From Glandiceps talaboti (lineage: Eukaryota; Hemichordata; Enteropneusta; Spengelidae): a DNA stretch of 64,000 nucleotides. The notes under the pieces were generated by a model. That model saw only the letters and a list, made by a program, of their open reading frames with translations, was not told the origin of the DNA and did not search any database. The stretch covers positions 10,490,879-10,554,878 of the forward strand of contig NC_135551.1 in the NCBI RefSeq assembly GCF_964340395.1, read 5' to 3'. The first letter of the stretch is position 1, and each line of letters begins with the position of its first letter. Shown here one piece after another: positions 1-12,191 of this stretch. The position numbers and the translations under genes are program-made.

Positions 1-748
1 TAAGAACATCCTCAGCAATGTATAAGTTACAGATTAAACTGTATACACAAATGCTTGATCGTGCCAAGTACACAAAATCATGCGAACACACAGTTTATGT
101 TTACAAAATTAGTTGTTTTGTGTACAAAAATGTAAGCATACTAACAATCATGCATGCTGGGTGATTTTTGACCCACTTTCACTGTTTTGCTTGGCTTCTG
201 TCCTGAAAGTACAACCACACACAACACCACATGTATTTTGAAATAGTGGTACTCACATGACTTCAGTGTTCTGTTATTTGATTTTATGACATTTCAGAGA
301 TCTAATATCATCACTATTACATATTTACCGGTGATATTTGCACTGCAGTGCAATACTTAAAACATTATTGCATACCTGTATGCAAATTATATACAAATGA
401 GGGCACAATCATTTGTATTGTGACATGAAAGTGCGTGATCGCACAGTATTGTTTTTTTGGGGGGGAAAAATGGCAGTTTCCAATAAACATATGTAATGAT
501 AATAGAACCCAATATCATATGAGTGCCAGTGTAGGTACTTGGGGGTATTTTTACTCCTGCTTACAGTGTTTTCTGCTGCCCATTCATTTGTTACACTCAT
601 GAAAGTATTGCTACAGAGAACGCTGCAAGCACAAGTGCCCGAGTACATCACAGTTGCATTCGCATGTCATAGCATTCTATCATTTTATTTGAATTTTTTG
701 TTTTCAAATCTATATCATCATCATTTTTGTTAAAATTTGTTGACACAG
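1..748 (+). other. Intron of the CEP162 gene (window starts inside it)
   Basis: No coding exon was found here. The stretch is AT-rich and ends in the acceptor that precedes the first visible CEP162 exon at 749. Short open frames inside it have no recognisable content. Confidence 0.6.
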
Positions 749-3700
749 ATCAAGGAGATGGAGAATATATTACGTAAAAGACATCCCAATTCTTTACCTG
801 CCTTGATTTATGCAGCAGCCACTGCCCCTACTGATACTAGTAAGTCACCAAGTAAATCACAGGCCAGGACATTCCTAGAAGAGAGAGTCCACAAACTAGA
901 AAATGAACTAGATGAGAGAGAAGTAGAAGCTAAGAGAAGTCTTAGAACTATGGAACAAAGATATAATTCAATGAAGGTTAGTACAAAATTAATACATTTA
1001 ATAAAAATTATGTAATACATTAAATATAATACCATGCATGAGCTATTTAGAACAAAAAAAAAATGAAATATATACACGACAGCACATGTTTATGTCATGA
1101 CAACGCATGTCTACATCACTGGTTCTGCTGTGTTTCGAAATATTCAAAATTGTCATTACTTTCCCTGATCTTTCTTTGATATTACTGGCGCTGGTATAAT
1201 TATGTTATTCTCCAATATTTTTCTTCAGTCAGCTGGAAAATACTTGTGACCTACATGTAAGGGTGTATCGACTCGTAGTGACAAAGACCCCTTATGTCAC
1301 TCATATTTTCCTTGCCTGAATGAAGAAAAAATATTGGGGAATAATGTCTAATTAAACCAAGCACAAGCCAAGTTGACCCCCCCCCAAAAAAAAAAAAATA
1401 AAAAAAATTTATACTCTGGTCATTCTGCATCATGACAATGCTTGTCTATGTCATGACAAAACATATCTACGTCATTTTGTTCTGCTGTGTGTTTGAAATA
1501 TGAGTCAAAACATTCAAAATTGCCATCACTTTCCCAATTTTTTTCTAAATTGATATTATTGACAGTGGTATAATTATGTTATTTCTTGTAACTGACAAAA
1601 AATGTATCTTCACCAATCACAAATGTATGTGCTTATAAACAAAAAAACTCTCAAGTTTTTATCACATCGATCAATAACTAACAATCATTTTGAAACCGTG
1701 TATTTCCTTCTAATTGATTCATTATAGTATAAATTTGAAGAACACATCAATACTTTAGAGAAAGAGTTAGATGGATTCAAGAGAGCGGACGGCAATGCTG
1801 AACACCCACACACTCACATGGTGGCGTTAGAACGGGAGCTGAAGAGTGTCAGAGAACGCTACCAGAAAGAAGTAGAAGATCTGAGAGCCAAATTAGATTT
1901 TGTACAGAGGAATAGTAAAGGAAAACTACCCTCACAAGGTATCGTATAATCATACATATGTCTAGATGTAGTTGGCTAAGTTAGACTTTGTTACTTTTTT
2001 TACACTAGATTGATGTCCATATGTAAACAGTACTCGTAATGAATAATGTTTGGTCCCAGTTCAGTTAGTGGTTAACAAATTGTAAATCTCTTTAATGTCA
2101 TTAGGATTTAAAAACAGGTGATTGTACATAATGTTTCAAGTATAACATGAAGAATTCTTTGTAAAAATTATCCATGTTGTTGTTGTTGAATATTTTCAGT
2201 AGATAACAGATCTTTAGAAGGAAGGTTAGAAGTACTGGAAGATGAACTCAGAAATAAAGATGCAGAACTGATCCAACTAAAACTGAAATATCAATCACTA
2301 GAAAGTAATGATGGAGGTAAGGGTAACATGATAATTTAAAGGAACATGATCTAAAACTTGTAAGTTTAGTTTTCGCCATTTTTTGTTTTCAAATAAAAGG
2401 TTACTTATATTTTACCTTTCACTGTCACTTGTTTAATGATTAGTAGTCACTGGCAAAACTCCCATCGTATTAACTGTTGTGATACTGTATTCTCATACTA
2501 TATGAATAACATGAAGTCATTTTATTCTTATATATTACACTAGAGTATCACAGTACAGCAGTTTATATGGTATGAGTTTTACCAGTGGTTGCTACTTTTT
2601 TTGATAGTCAAGTGATAGTGAATTGTAAAATATAAGTATTATTTTATTTGGAAACAAAAATGACAACAAATACTCCATAGTTACTGACCAACTTCCTTTA
2701 ACTTTATTGTTGAATGTTGATGGATGTCATCACATGACAGGTGGTTTGAGTTGTTCAGAGTGGTTGACTTTAGGCTGGGTGGTCAGGGTAAGATGTATTA
2801 CAACTGATAATGGACTGGCATCAAGTTTCAATAATTGGTGGCAATAATATGTGTCCTGATGTAACTCCATGTGTTAGTAAAACAAAGTAAATTCAATCAT
2901 AGTAGTTTGGCATAAAGTGAAATAAAATGATAAAAACATTTCACAAGATTTATAGATTACTAATGGCTTTAATGTCTCTGATTGTGCATCCCTTTAAAAC
3001 ATTTTGAAATTAGGTTTTTTTTTAATTGTGTTTGTAGCACCTTTCTTTCTACATCTTTACAATGTATATTATTATTATGATACATACATGTGTCTTGTCT
3101 GTTTGCTAGGTTTATCTAATGGTGATAGGAGACATTACAAACCAAGGGAGTTTGCTGGTATGCATATATCAGATGTCATGCAAGAAAATGACAGGTTGAA
3201 ATCACAGGTAAGATGGCCATGATTGGTGTTGTCAGCTAATCTAGTTAGTAATGGTTAAAATTGCAATGTGCTATGACAGCAACGACATCAAGAGTTGTTT
3301 CGTGACCATTTTTTGTGACGAAAGTATGAATTAAGTGTATAAATTGATAGAATCATGATAGAAGTGTGAAATGCTTGTAGCCTGCTCAAAATACCTATTT
3401 TAGTAAATGTATCTTCAAAATCACAGTATGTACTGCACCAGAAAATGTATTCTTTTCCTGTCAGATGGCCACGTTAAAGACTTCACATGAATCTAAATCC
3501 AAAATTGTATCGATGGAGGATTTGTAAAACTTATCTAAATGCACTTTTTGTGCATTTGGATTTTGTCAATGGCTTAGTGGCAATATTTGGAAAAGAAATC
3601 GCCAAGTATTTCTTACATCTCTCATCACATTATTGTCTTTTTATAAATGAGTGACTCACAGTTTCCTAATTGTTGTCTCTAGGTTGAACGTATGTCATTT

Positions 3701-6194
3701 GAGTTGGATCAACAGAGAGTACAACTACAGAAATCAGTAGCTGAGGCTGAGAGTGGAGCTAGGAAAGTAACAGAAGATGCTGAAGATAGAGTGAGTAGTG
3801 TCCAATGGTGTAACTTTCTCTGTCAGGGTTGACTTGTTTAATACTGGGATGGAAATTTACAAATCTATGAACTTTACATTGTTGAGGATGTTTTTTTCTG
3901 AAATCATCTTAATGTTAAATGTCAACACAGGGGACTCTCTTCCATACTAGTCTCAGCATGGTTGAGTGTTTATTCGGTATGATATGATAATCTCTAACAA
4001 GATAAGAGGTAAAGCAAACTGTTGGTGTAACTGATCCCCTGGTAATTATAAGATTAGAAGTGTTTTAATTTAGATAAGAGGAGAAGAATGGACAAGATGT
4101 CTTATTTAGTCAATAGAGAGAGAATTTTATACAGAAAGAGAGAAAAGTAGCTAGGGAAAAAAGAAAAAAAGTTTTGTATCACCACAAAAAATAATCAGTC
4201 AATCAAATAAATTGATCGATCGATCAATCAATCAATCAATCAATCAATTACATGCTCACCTGTCCCCTGTGGCTTTTACACCGAAAATCATGAAACCTGA
4301 AACAAGACTTTGTCTGGCTTGACAAAAAAATCTCTACATGTTATCAGCCATAAGAAGAATTGAAGTCTTATGTATGTATACTGCATACCAGTATCTACAT
4401 CCTACAAGTATAAAATGTGTTTGTTTGTTTCTGTCTTTATATCAGATGTCCATGCTGAAGATTTCACATGAATCTGAAATCCAGAGATTAATAATGGAAC
4501 ATGCCAACAAACTAACAGACAGCCAAGTGTCATATCTCAACAGTCAAATTAATGCACAACAGGTCAGTTTTTGTACAGTTGTTTCCATAGAAACTATCAT
4601 ACGTAGGTAACCCCGGATAACTCGAGTACTCTGTAGATGGTAATGCTATTTACTGTATAACTGTATTACCAGTTAAGCTTAGTAATAACAACACTTACTG
4701 TAATATCAACACAAACTCAATACATTACATGGATCATGCCAATCTGATTTTAGAAGGTGTTTTAAGTCTAGTCTCAGAATTTACCTAAAATACCTAATAT
4801 ACAGACATCATACCGTGAACAGAACGGAACCTGTTACAAACAATTAAAGTAAACAATGAGTTGGATAATAACAATTGGCTAAGAATGTTGGAACAGTAGA
4901 GACTTGTATTACACACCATGGTTTGATAAGAACAGATTTATGCATGAAACACCAGGGGATCTGGAAATTTGTTTGTGAACGTGAATTGTTATGTAAAGAG
5001 GCCATATAGCTGTTCTTATCAAATGATGAAATGTAATATAAGTCTCCGCACGTCCAACATGCTGTGACAAGTGTTATTAATAGAATTCTCAGTTGTTTAC
5101 TTTCCCTGTTTGTAACAGGTTCCGTTTGTCCATGGTCTGATGTCAGCAGTTGTAGTTTCTGTTGTAACCATTGGTTATGGATGTGGTTGGTGGTGTAGAT
5201 AAAAAAACAAGAACCTGTACTATATAAAACACTCATACTACCTTTACTATATCGTAGCAGTATACAAGCAATGTGTTATGTCATAGTCTCCAAACTTATA
5301 CAATTTATATGATCTTGTGTTCTTAAACCAGGTAATGATTAGCCATCTAAAGGAACAAGTCACTAAGTATAAATCTGATGCAGATAAACTTGCTGCCTCT
5401 GAAATCCAAGGCAAAGCTGGCAGACAACAAATAGATTTACTAACTCAGGAATTGAGAGAAGCCAAGAAAAGCCATACTCCGGTAAGTCACATAGTAAACA
5501 TGTCTTTGATTGTTTTGTTACAGAAAGGAGATATGTTGACAATTAAAATTAGGATAACTGTTAAACCTGCACTAGCTGCAACTGGGATATGATTTTCATC
5601 AAATAATCAAAGATATATTCACTTAAAAATTGATCAATTACTTGCATCAAAATGCATGCTGTACTGCAACTGCCTACAATAGAACTTGTTACAAAGAGGG
5701 AAAGTAAACAAATGAATTGAATTAATAACACTTGGCATGTAGCATATATTGGAACAACAGATAGTTGCATCGCAATGGAATGTAATACAAGTCTCTATAC
5801 TTCCAACATGCTGTGCCAAGTGTTATTAATCCAATTCAGTTGTTTACTTTCCCTGTTTGGGACAGGTTCCATTCGTCCATGGTCTGATGTCAGCAGTTGT
5901 AATAATGGATACAACCAACCTCTAATTAACATGTGAAGTTTCTAATTATTGATATTTTAACAATTCTCCAGTGAATGAATTGTCAATTGTCTTATTGGCA
6001 AAATAATACTCAAGTTACAGCTAGTGTTGGTTCAACTATAATAACCAAACAATGTAAGTTTCTCTGGACACTATGGTTTTATCCTGTATCAAACACTGAA
6101 ACCATGATGTTGGGTCCTAACTGGATTTCTTGCATGGAAGACGAGTTTAAAAAGTTTAATAACTATCCAATATATATAAAGATTATTAGTCATC

Positions 6195-6225
<31 letters not shown>

Positions 6226-6317
6226 ATTTATTTAATTATTTATTTATTTATTTATTTAATTATTTATTTAATTATTTATTTATTTAATTATTTATTTATT
6301 TATTTAATTATTTATTT

Positions 6318-6358
<41 letters not shown>

Positions 6359-6494
6359 TTCTTTTATTTATATTATTTATTTATTTAATTATTTATTTAT
6401 TTATTCTTTTATTTATATTATTTATTTATTTAATTATTTATTTATTTATTCTTTTATTTATATTATTTATTTAATTATTTATTTATTTATTTAT

Positions 6495-6526
<32 letters not shown>

Positions 6527-7610
6527 TTCTTTTATTTATATTATTTATTTATTCATTTGTTTATTTATTTATTTATATTATTTATTTATTTATATTATTT
6601 ATTTATTTATTTATTTATTTATTGCAGGAAATGAGACATTTTGAAGCATTGCAGACCAAAATTACATCTCTTGAAACTAGGTATGTACTAATAATTTGAA
6701 AGTAAAGCCTTTATAGACATATATATACACTACTAATACTCCATCTGATTAAAATCTGATGTGGTGAAAATGGCTAGATGTCTTTATTAACCTCTATTTC
6801 GATTGCATTGTGTCGTTTTAATTTTTTTACATATTTGAGAAAAAATGTAATAAAATTGCGAAAATTCGGAAGTCTCGCCAGAAATCGTGGATGCGAAAAC
6901 TGACATCAACTTAAAAAAGACAATATAATACTGTTCTTCCAATCTGTAATGTCTGTACATCTGATGAGAAGAAACCATTAATACAGAGACCGTATGGAAA
7001 ACAATGGAAAACATAACTACCTGAACTAGACTCTTACACATGAAAAAATATAATAATAAAATTTTTAAAAAATCTACCTACCCCACCTATTCTAAAATTG
7101 AGTGTAATCGGAACCACACAATTTTTTCTAAAATTAAGCCTAAGAAATTGATTTTAAAAAATTGATGTGTCAGTATGTTGGAGTAGTGAAAACACTTGAG
7201 TGGCTCATAGGCACGATAGTGTATACATTAGTGTGGCATTCTACGAGATAAGCCTAGAGTAAATTTACTACATGACAAATACCTACAAAGTCGGTCTCCA
7301 ACAAAAGGAAAGAAAAAAATAGAAATAAATTAAAAGTTAATGGTATAATAATAAACGATGTCATATTTTTCTTTCTTATAGGTACTTAGAGAGGGAGCAG
7401 GAACTACAGAACATTGTTGCCAAGGCAACCATGGTAGCAACTGCAGAGAAGGATGAAGAAATACTGTACTATAAACAACAACTCCGGGAAAAGAATGTGG
7501 AATTACAAAAATTTCGTACAGAATTAGACACTCTACTTGGTGTAATCAGGGAATTACAACATCAAGGTGTTGTACTGCATGGACAGACTGCCAAGTCATT
7601 GCTTCATTAG
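749..7610 (+). CDS. CEP162: CEP162 (QN1/KIAA1009) centrosomal protein, 3' part, nine coding exons
   Basis: This is the C-terminal 436 residues of a coiled-coil centriole/transition-zone protein. CEP162 binds microtubules at the distal centriole and helps assemble the ciliary transition zone. Coding exons: 749-976, 1728-1938, 2200-2316, 3110-3207, 3683-3790, 4446-4562, 5332-5481, 6628-6680, 7382-7610. All junctions are GT-AG and phases agree (1,311 nt, ending TAG at 7608-7610). The first exon reads IKEMENILRKRHPNSLPALI, a block I recognise from CEP162. Most of the rest is heptad-rich Glu/Lys/Leu coiled coil. The last exon contains KFRTELDTLLGVIRELQHQG, matching the conserved CEP162 tail. The N-terminal half lies upstream of the window. 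Exon 8 is only 53 nt and its acceptor abuts a ~430-bp (TTTA)n tract. Assignment is from remembered family sequence, not a search. Confidence 0.85.
1081..1590 (+). repeat. Dispersed repeat with internal palindrome (two partial copies, CEP162 intron)
   Basis: Positions 1,213-1,345 form a near-palindrome (CCAATATTTTTCTTCA... against its complement). The flank 1,081-1,210 is repeated at 1,430-1,590. The same unit occurs in reverse orientation at 8,272-8,590, so this is a dispersed, probably non-autonomous foldback element. It has no coding capacity. Confidence 0.65.
3463..3530 (+). pseudogene. Decayed duplicate of CEP162 exon 4446-4562 inside an intron
   Basis: After an acceptor-like CAG, the sequence ATGGCCACGTTAAAGACT... 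parallels the start of the real exon at 4446 (ATGTCCATGCTGAAGATT...), including the shared block TCACATGAATCTAAATCC. It loses similarity after about 60 nt and reaches an in-frame TAA, with no obvious donor. I read it as a relic of exon duplication, not a used alternative exon. Confidence 0.5.
4797..5165. repeat. Foldback (inverted-repeat) element, copy 1
   Basis: The left arm 4,800-4,920 is the approximate reverse complement of 5,030-5,150. Ends carry GACATCA(T/G)ACC...GGAACCTGTTAC and its complement. A second copy lies at 5,645-5,905. Both sit in CEP162 introns and have no coding potential, as expected of a MITE/foldback element. Confidence 0.65.
5645..5905. repeat. Foldback element, copy 2
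   Basis: The right arm 5,780-5,900 is a direct match to the right arm of copy 1 at 5,030-5,160. The left arm 5,650-5,760 is a partly deleted inverted match. Confidence 0.6.
6196..6624. repeat. (TTTA)n microsatellite, ~430 bp, at a CEP162 splice acceptor
   Basis: TTTA units are interrupted by variants (TTAATTA, TTCTTTTA, TATATTA). The tract ends ATTTATTGCAG, so it directly forms the pyrimidine/AT stretch of the acceptor for exon 6628-6680. Confidence 0.95.
6825..7146 (-). repeat. Dispersed repeat R1, reverse copy
   Basis: Reading the minus strand: GGTTCCGATTAC..., then CTCAATTTTAGAATAGGTGG and GGTAGGTAGA, ending in the region matching the end of the copy at 57,140-57,500. Other copies: 9,335-9,661 (-), 51,160-51,276 with 54,571-54,768 (+, split), 55,727-56,029 (+). 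The ends are short imperfect inverted repeats (GGTTCC(C/G)(G/A)TTAC), so it looks MITE-like, though larger flanking blocks are also shared by some copies. Confidence 0.7.
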
Positions 7611-7830
7611 CTGAAATAATATCTAGTAGTTTTCATTTATATAATTCTCATTGCTGTGATGGAGGTACTGATACCACTTGCTACGGGCACCATCCTCAGA
7701 TTTCAACGGTTTTCTAGCCGTACAATCTCTCAACTGAAATAATCTAGGATTTAACCAAAGACAATGTAGGGGGAGTCTATGGTTTACTTTACACTGTACA
7801 GGCTTTTACAGTGATTGGGTTAATAAATTT
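7611..7830 (+). other. CEP162 3' UTR with AATAAA at 7,822
   Basis: The sequence following the stop contains AATAAA at 7,822-7,827, a usable poly(A) signal about 215 nt downstream. No other AATAAA was noticed before it. Confidence 0.45.
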
Positions 7831-8056
7831 TAGTAGATTTTGATGTACAAATGTATATTACATCTGATTTTAGAAATAGCCAAATTTTGAAAATAAAATA
7901 TTTTGTTAAACAGATCCATACCTATTTCTTCCATGAGATTTGTTATAATTTCAGACTGGTCAGTTTTAAATAAAACTATGCAGTGCTCCTGGAATGATGT
8001 TAATTTCATAGCGAAAAGTGGCCAATGTGATTTGTACTTGGTCATAATTTGAAACA

Positions 8057-8185
8057 GCAGCCAATGAAAGCTGCACTTGTTCTGAAATAGCCAATGAGAA
8101 ATGTGCACATTTCAAAACTTCAGGCAATGAAAGTTACTCTTGTTCTAAAGTAACCATTGAGAAGTATGCACATTTCAAAATGGTC
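8057..8185. repeat. Two-copy tandem repeat, ~66-bp unit
   Basis: GCCAATGAAAGCTGCACTTG... at 8,057 is repeated in diverged form at about 8,121, each followed by GCACATTTCAAAA. Confidence 0.6.
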
Positions 8186-8271
8186 AGTTAAATCTAACAT
8201 GAAACTTGAAATACATTATATTGAAGAAGACAATATCAATTATACTCTGAAATAGCAGCCATTGAAATATT

Positions 8272-8590
8272 TAGATGTTATTCCCCAATATTTTTCTTTG
8301 TTCAGCCAAGGGGAAAATACAAGTAACCTAAGGGGTCTTTGTCACTATGAGTCACTAGACGAATAGTGACAACCCTTAGGTCACGAGTATTTTCTAGCTA
8401 AATGAAGACAAATATTACAGAATAATATCATTATACCAGCACCAGTAACATCAAAGAAAAATTGGGGAAAGTAATATCAATTTTGAACGTTTTGACTCAT
8501 ATTTCGAACACAACAGAGCCAGTGACGTAGACACATGTTGTTGTGACATAGACATGCAGTCGGTCGTGACATAGAATGACCAAGAGTATA
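8272..8590 (-). repeat. Reverse copy of the palindrome-bearing repeat of 1,081-1,590
   Basis: It starts TTCCCCAATATTTTTCTT, contains the same internal palindrome around GTCACTATGAGTCACTAG, and ends GTGACATAGAATGACCAAGA, the complement of the segment around 1,413-1,440. Confidence 0.65.
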
Positions 8591-8973
8591 TATCCCATAT
8601 TTATTGTTCAACTTAGCTAGTACATGGTATAATTACTTATTATTTGAGACAAATATAAGAGAGATGCTTTTTTTTTTAAAGCAAGTTCAGTTCAGGTTTG
8701 AGTTTTACCATGACAACATTAATGTACTTTAACTTATATAACTTTAAACTGTACACTAATTTAGAAATATGATTAGCTACTCCAAATATTATATATTGTA
8801 TATAAGGGTTGTAGACATTTGACATGGAGAAAATCTAATTCAATTTAGATGAATTAAAAAAAAAAATTGTAAGGAGAAAGAATAAAAATTATGGACAGAC
8901 AATTGTGTTTGTAGAGTTGTGATGTTGGTGGTATTAGATTGTGTGGCTCATTCTTACAAGCCGCCTGTGCACC

Positions 8974-9051
8974 AGTCTGTAAGGTACGCCGTGATGGGGC
9001 GCCCTCACACAGAGGAGGCCGGTAAGGGCGAAACGTCGTATCTGACAGTCT
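8974..9051 (+). repeat. ~80-100-bp mini-element with AGTCTGT...ACAG(A)CT ends, copy 1
   Basis: Core GTAAGGTACGCCGTGATGGG then GCGCCCTCACACA, with near-complementary ends. Further copies: 37,091-37,192 (-) and 44,667-44,750 (+). It is GC-rich compared with its surroundings. Confidence 0.6.
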
Positions 9052-9090
9052 ACCTGTGCACAATTCACAAAATATAGTACGTCTTGAAAT

Positions 9091-10078
9091 AAATCAACAC
9101 TCGTCGTAGAGGGCGTACTTCAGATACAATCTTTTTGAAGGCAATCCTTGCAATTCAGGAATATAACATAACTTTTCATTCCTATATCTACACAATGTCG
9201 TATCAGTTCAACATCATTAAAGCCCAAATATTCGAAATTCCAAAATTCTTGCATTAGGTTCACTAGCAGAGTCTTGGACAATGCCGTAAAAGAGCCTGTG
9301 GTTTACGATGAGGGCTTTAAAAAAATGCTTGTTTTATTTGGTTCCCGTTACCCAACCCCACCTAGTTTTCGAGAGAAAAAAATTAGTGAAATTGCAAAAA
9401 CTGTGAAGTCTCACGAGAAATGGTGGATATGGAAACTGACATCAACTTAAAAAGACAATATAAAACTGTTCTTCCAATCTGTAATGGATGTACATCTGAT
9501 AGGAAGAAATAAATAACACAGAGACCATTTGGAAAACAATTGAAAACCTGAACGAGACACGCACACATGAACAAAAAAATGAAGTAAGAAATCTACCTAC
9601 CCCACCTATTCTAAAATTGAGCGTAATCGGAACCACACAATTTTTGTTTATTAGGCCTAATGGTGTGTGGCTGGCATGAATATCAAGTTCAAGGTCAGAT
9701 TATTTCAGAACAGGTCTCAGCCTATCATACAGATCAATGTACACTCTAACAAATCGTGTAGCAAGTACAAAACTTAAGGCTATATTACAGACTAAATAAG
9801 CATACACTTGATAACACTGGTAACATTTCACGTTATTTGACTTTTCAGAGAACGTTGTGAGACCATGCCCTGATGATCTTATGATGACAAAAACTGGAGT
9901 AGACTAGATTATATTTGCTAGTTACAGTAATGCAAGAATCTTGGATTTTCGGATATTTGGACTTTAATGATGTTGAACTGATACAACATAGTGTAACTAT
10001 AAGGATGAAGAGTGATGGCAAGGATTACCTTCAAAAAGTTTGTATCTGAAGTACGCCCTCTACGACAAGTACTGATTT
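9091..10078. mobile_element. ~1-kb non-autonomous element with ~180-bp terminal inverted repeats
   Basis: The left end AAATCAACACTCGTCGTAGA... (9,091-9,280) is the diverged reverse complement of 9,895-10,078, which ends ...TCTACGACAAGTACTGATTT. Matching continues through GTATCAGTTCAACATCATTA, a 20-nt identical core. There is no transposase-like frame inside. The centre holds an R1 copy (9,335-9,661), which probably landed in it. Superfamily is not assignable from what I can see. Confidence 0.75.
9335..9661 (-). repeat. Dispersed repeat R1, reverse copy nested in the inverted-repeat element
   Basis: Begins TTTGGTTCCCGTTACCCAAC and ends GAGCGTAATCGGAACCACAC. These ends pair as an imperfect inverted repeat. 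The body matches the copies at 6,825 and 57,140. Confidence 0.75.
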
Positions 10079-10193
10079 GTATTTACACACTTTTAGGAAT
10101 TTAATCGCAAACCTTGCCAAAATAGACTGACTATGGAGGTCTGTACTTCGTCACACATTTGTAATATATAACATATACACATACAAACTTATT

Positions 10194-10321
<128 letters not shown>

Positions 10322-10728
10322 ATTCTTCTTACGTCAATTGCAAATAGAGTGCTTAATCAGCTTGGAGAACAATAAATCAATAAAAAATTACGTATATACG
10401 TGCTATATATAAATATATATTGAGCTTGAAGGAGGAGGAAATCATTTTCCGTCTCGAAACGCTGGAACCCCATGGAATTTACATCATTCCATATATATCT
10501 AACTAATATGCTTATTCTATCTTTCAGGCGTGTTCTATAGGGTTCATTTCGTGCGCATGACGTGATCTTTCTGCGCTTAATTTAATCGTTAAAAAGAATT
10601 CGAACTCGCGGTATGTCCCATAACATTAAGATATACAGTCAGGTGGTGACCTAATATATATCTTGCCTTGATATCCTATGAGATAGAATATTGGTTAGGA
10701 ACGTTTCACTCATTTCTTTTGCACTTCT

Positions 10729-10894
10729 ACATACATACATACATACATACATACATACATACATACATACATACATACATACATACATACATACATACAT
10801 ACATACATACATACATACATACATACATACATACATACATACATACATACATACATACATACATACATACATACATACATACATACATACATAC
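10729..10894. repeat. (ACAT)n microsatellite, ~165 bp
   Basis: Uninterrupted ACAT/ATAC tetranucleotides. Open frames on both strands here are repeat artefacts. Confidence 0.99.
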
Positions 10895-11049
10895 ACATAA
10901 ACAAACAACCACATCTGAATTTTGTCTGCATTCCCCTTATACCATTTGATCATTCATCACTTCTCAGCACACATAAAAATGAGGGGAGAAATGTATAGAA
11001 TCAAATGCAACTCTCTGTGCAGTATATTATTACGAAAGCCGTCAGGGGA

Positions 11050-11178
11050 CTTCCAACTTCCAACTTCCAATTTCCAACTTCCAACTTCCAACTTCCAATT
11101 TCCAGCATCCAATTTCCAACTTCCAACTTCCAACTTCCAATTTCCAACTTCCAACTTCCAATTTCCGACTTCCAACTT
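11050..11178. repeat. Minisatellite of CCAACTT / CCAATTT heptamers
   Basis: 7-bp units arranged as CCAACTT CCAACTT CCAATTT in higher-order triplets, with a few substitutions (CCAGCAT, CCGACTT). Confidence 0.95.
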
Positions 11179-11534
11179 GCATATTACCGATTGTAAATTA
11201 TTTTCAACTTGATATTTTATGGCATCCGATCCGTTCATACATTCAAATGTAGTCAATACCATATCGTTTTTACAATTTTATTCAGAACGAGTTTTTATCC
11301 TGAGGATGACAGATTGATTCAAACACAAATGGCCTGGTACTGTTAAAAATGAAAACATTTCAGTCCACTGAAGAGGTCAGTCGAGTCTAGACGAAATATA
11401 TGAACAAGGTAACATTTCCTGTTTGTGATAAAATAATCTTTATACATGTCATGGAAACCAAGCTGATCAATCTCTTTGGATCAGTCAAAAATGGCCTACT
11501 GGTCTCTCTTGAGGTGACCTTTTTTTGTTCTGCT

Positions 11535-11712
11535 TCTAGTTATGGACGATCGCACAATGTCACACAAGCTCAATAAGCGAAGTTTATAGGGGAAGAGGGT
11601 CTGGCGTCAATATGCAATGCGATTGCTGAACTTCATTTTCGCACTTTTAACCAAATTTTGACGGAAAATTTTCATTCTTCAATGATAACAGCTCTACTGA
11701 GATGTCGATAAA
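11535..11712 (-). repeat. Dispersed repeat R3, reverse copy
   Basis: On the minus strand it reads TATCGACATCTCAGTAGAGC, then GTGAAAATTTTCCGTC-like sequence, then a segment ending in GTGACATTGTGCGATCGTCC. This matches 54,769-54,990 and 56,030-56,235, which follow R1 copies. Here it stands without R1. Confidence 0.7.
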
Positions 11713-12059
11713 TTGATAAAAAAAATTACTTCAAATGTGAGATATGGTGCTGGGATTCTGGTAGTATTTTAACGTGTGTTTACAATAATGTTTTTACATT
11801 ACATCGGACGTACTGGTGTGACCGCTACAGTTTTCATCATAGTTTACATAATATATGTTTAATGTTGCACTTGTGAGCGTTCGTTTCGGGAGGGGGGGTG
11901 TTGACCTAAACGAACGTTTACGTCCCGGCAAGAACCGCCCCCGCTCCCACTTCGGAATTCTCCCCTCCCCCAAGCCCACGACACTGGCCTAGACTCGTGA
12001 TTCGTGTCGTCATGGTGACAAACATGGTGTGTGTAACGACCCATTGTTATTTAGTAACT

Positions 12060-12191
12060 GGATCAGATAAGACGAGTCATATGACTAGACCATTGCATGT
12101 GACCTTTTAGTGATATAAGACAGGTGTCGAATTATAGACTCAATTAGTGTGTACAGCCAAGCCAAGACGAAAACACTGAAAACGTTTACAG
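12060..12191 (+). promoter_or_regulatory. Promoter and non-coding exon 1 of cathepsin L gene 1
   Basis: An E-box CATGTGA (12,096-12,102) sits just upstream of a TATA-like GATATAAG (12,112-12,119). GTCATATGAC lies at 12,077. A strong donor TTTACAG/GTAAGT ends a probable 5' UTR exon at 12,191, and an acceptor CCATAG at 15,070 resumes it 33 nt before the ATG. The transcription start should be near 12,145. Positions are inferred, not mapped. Confidence 0.5.

Noticed and set aside
10651-10953. Overlapping open frames on both strands of about 70-100 residues
   Set aside because: Pure translation of the (ACAT)n microsatellite.
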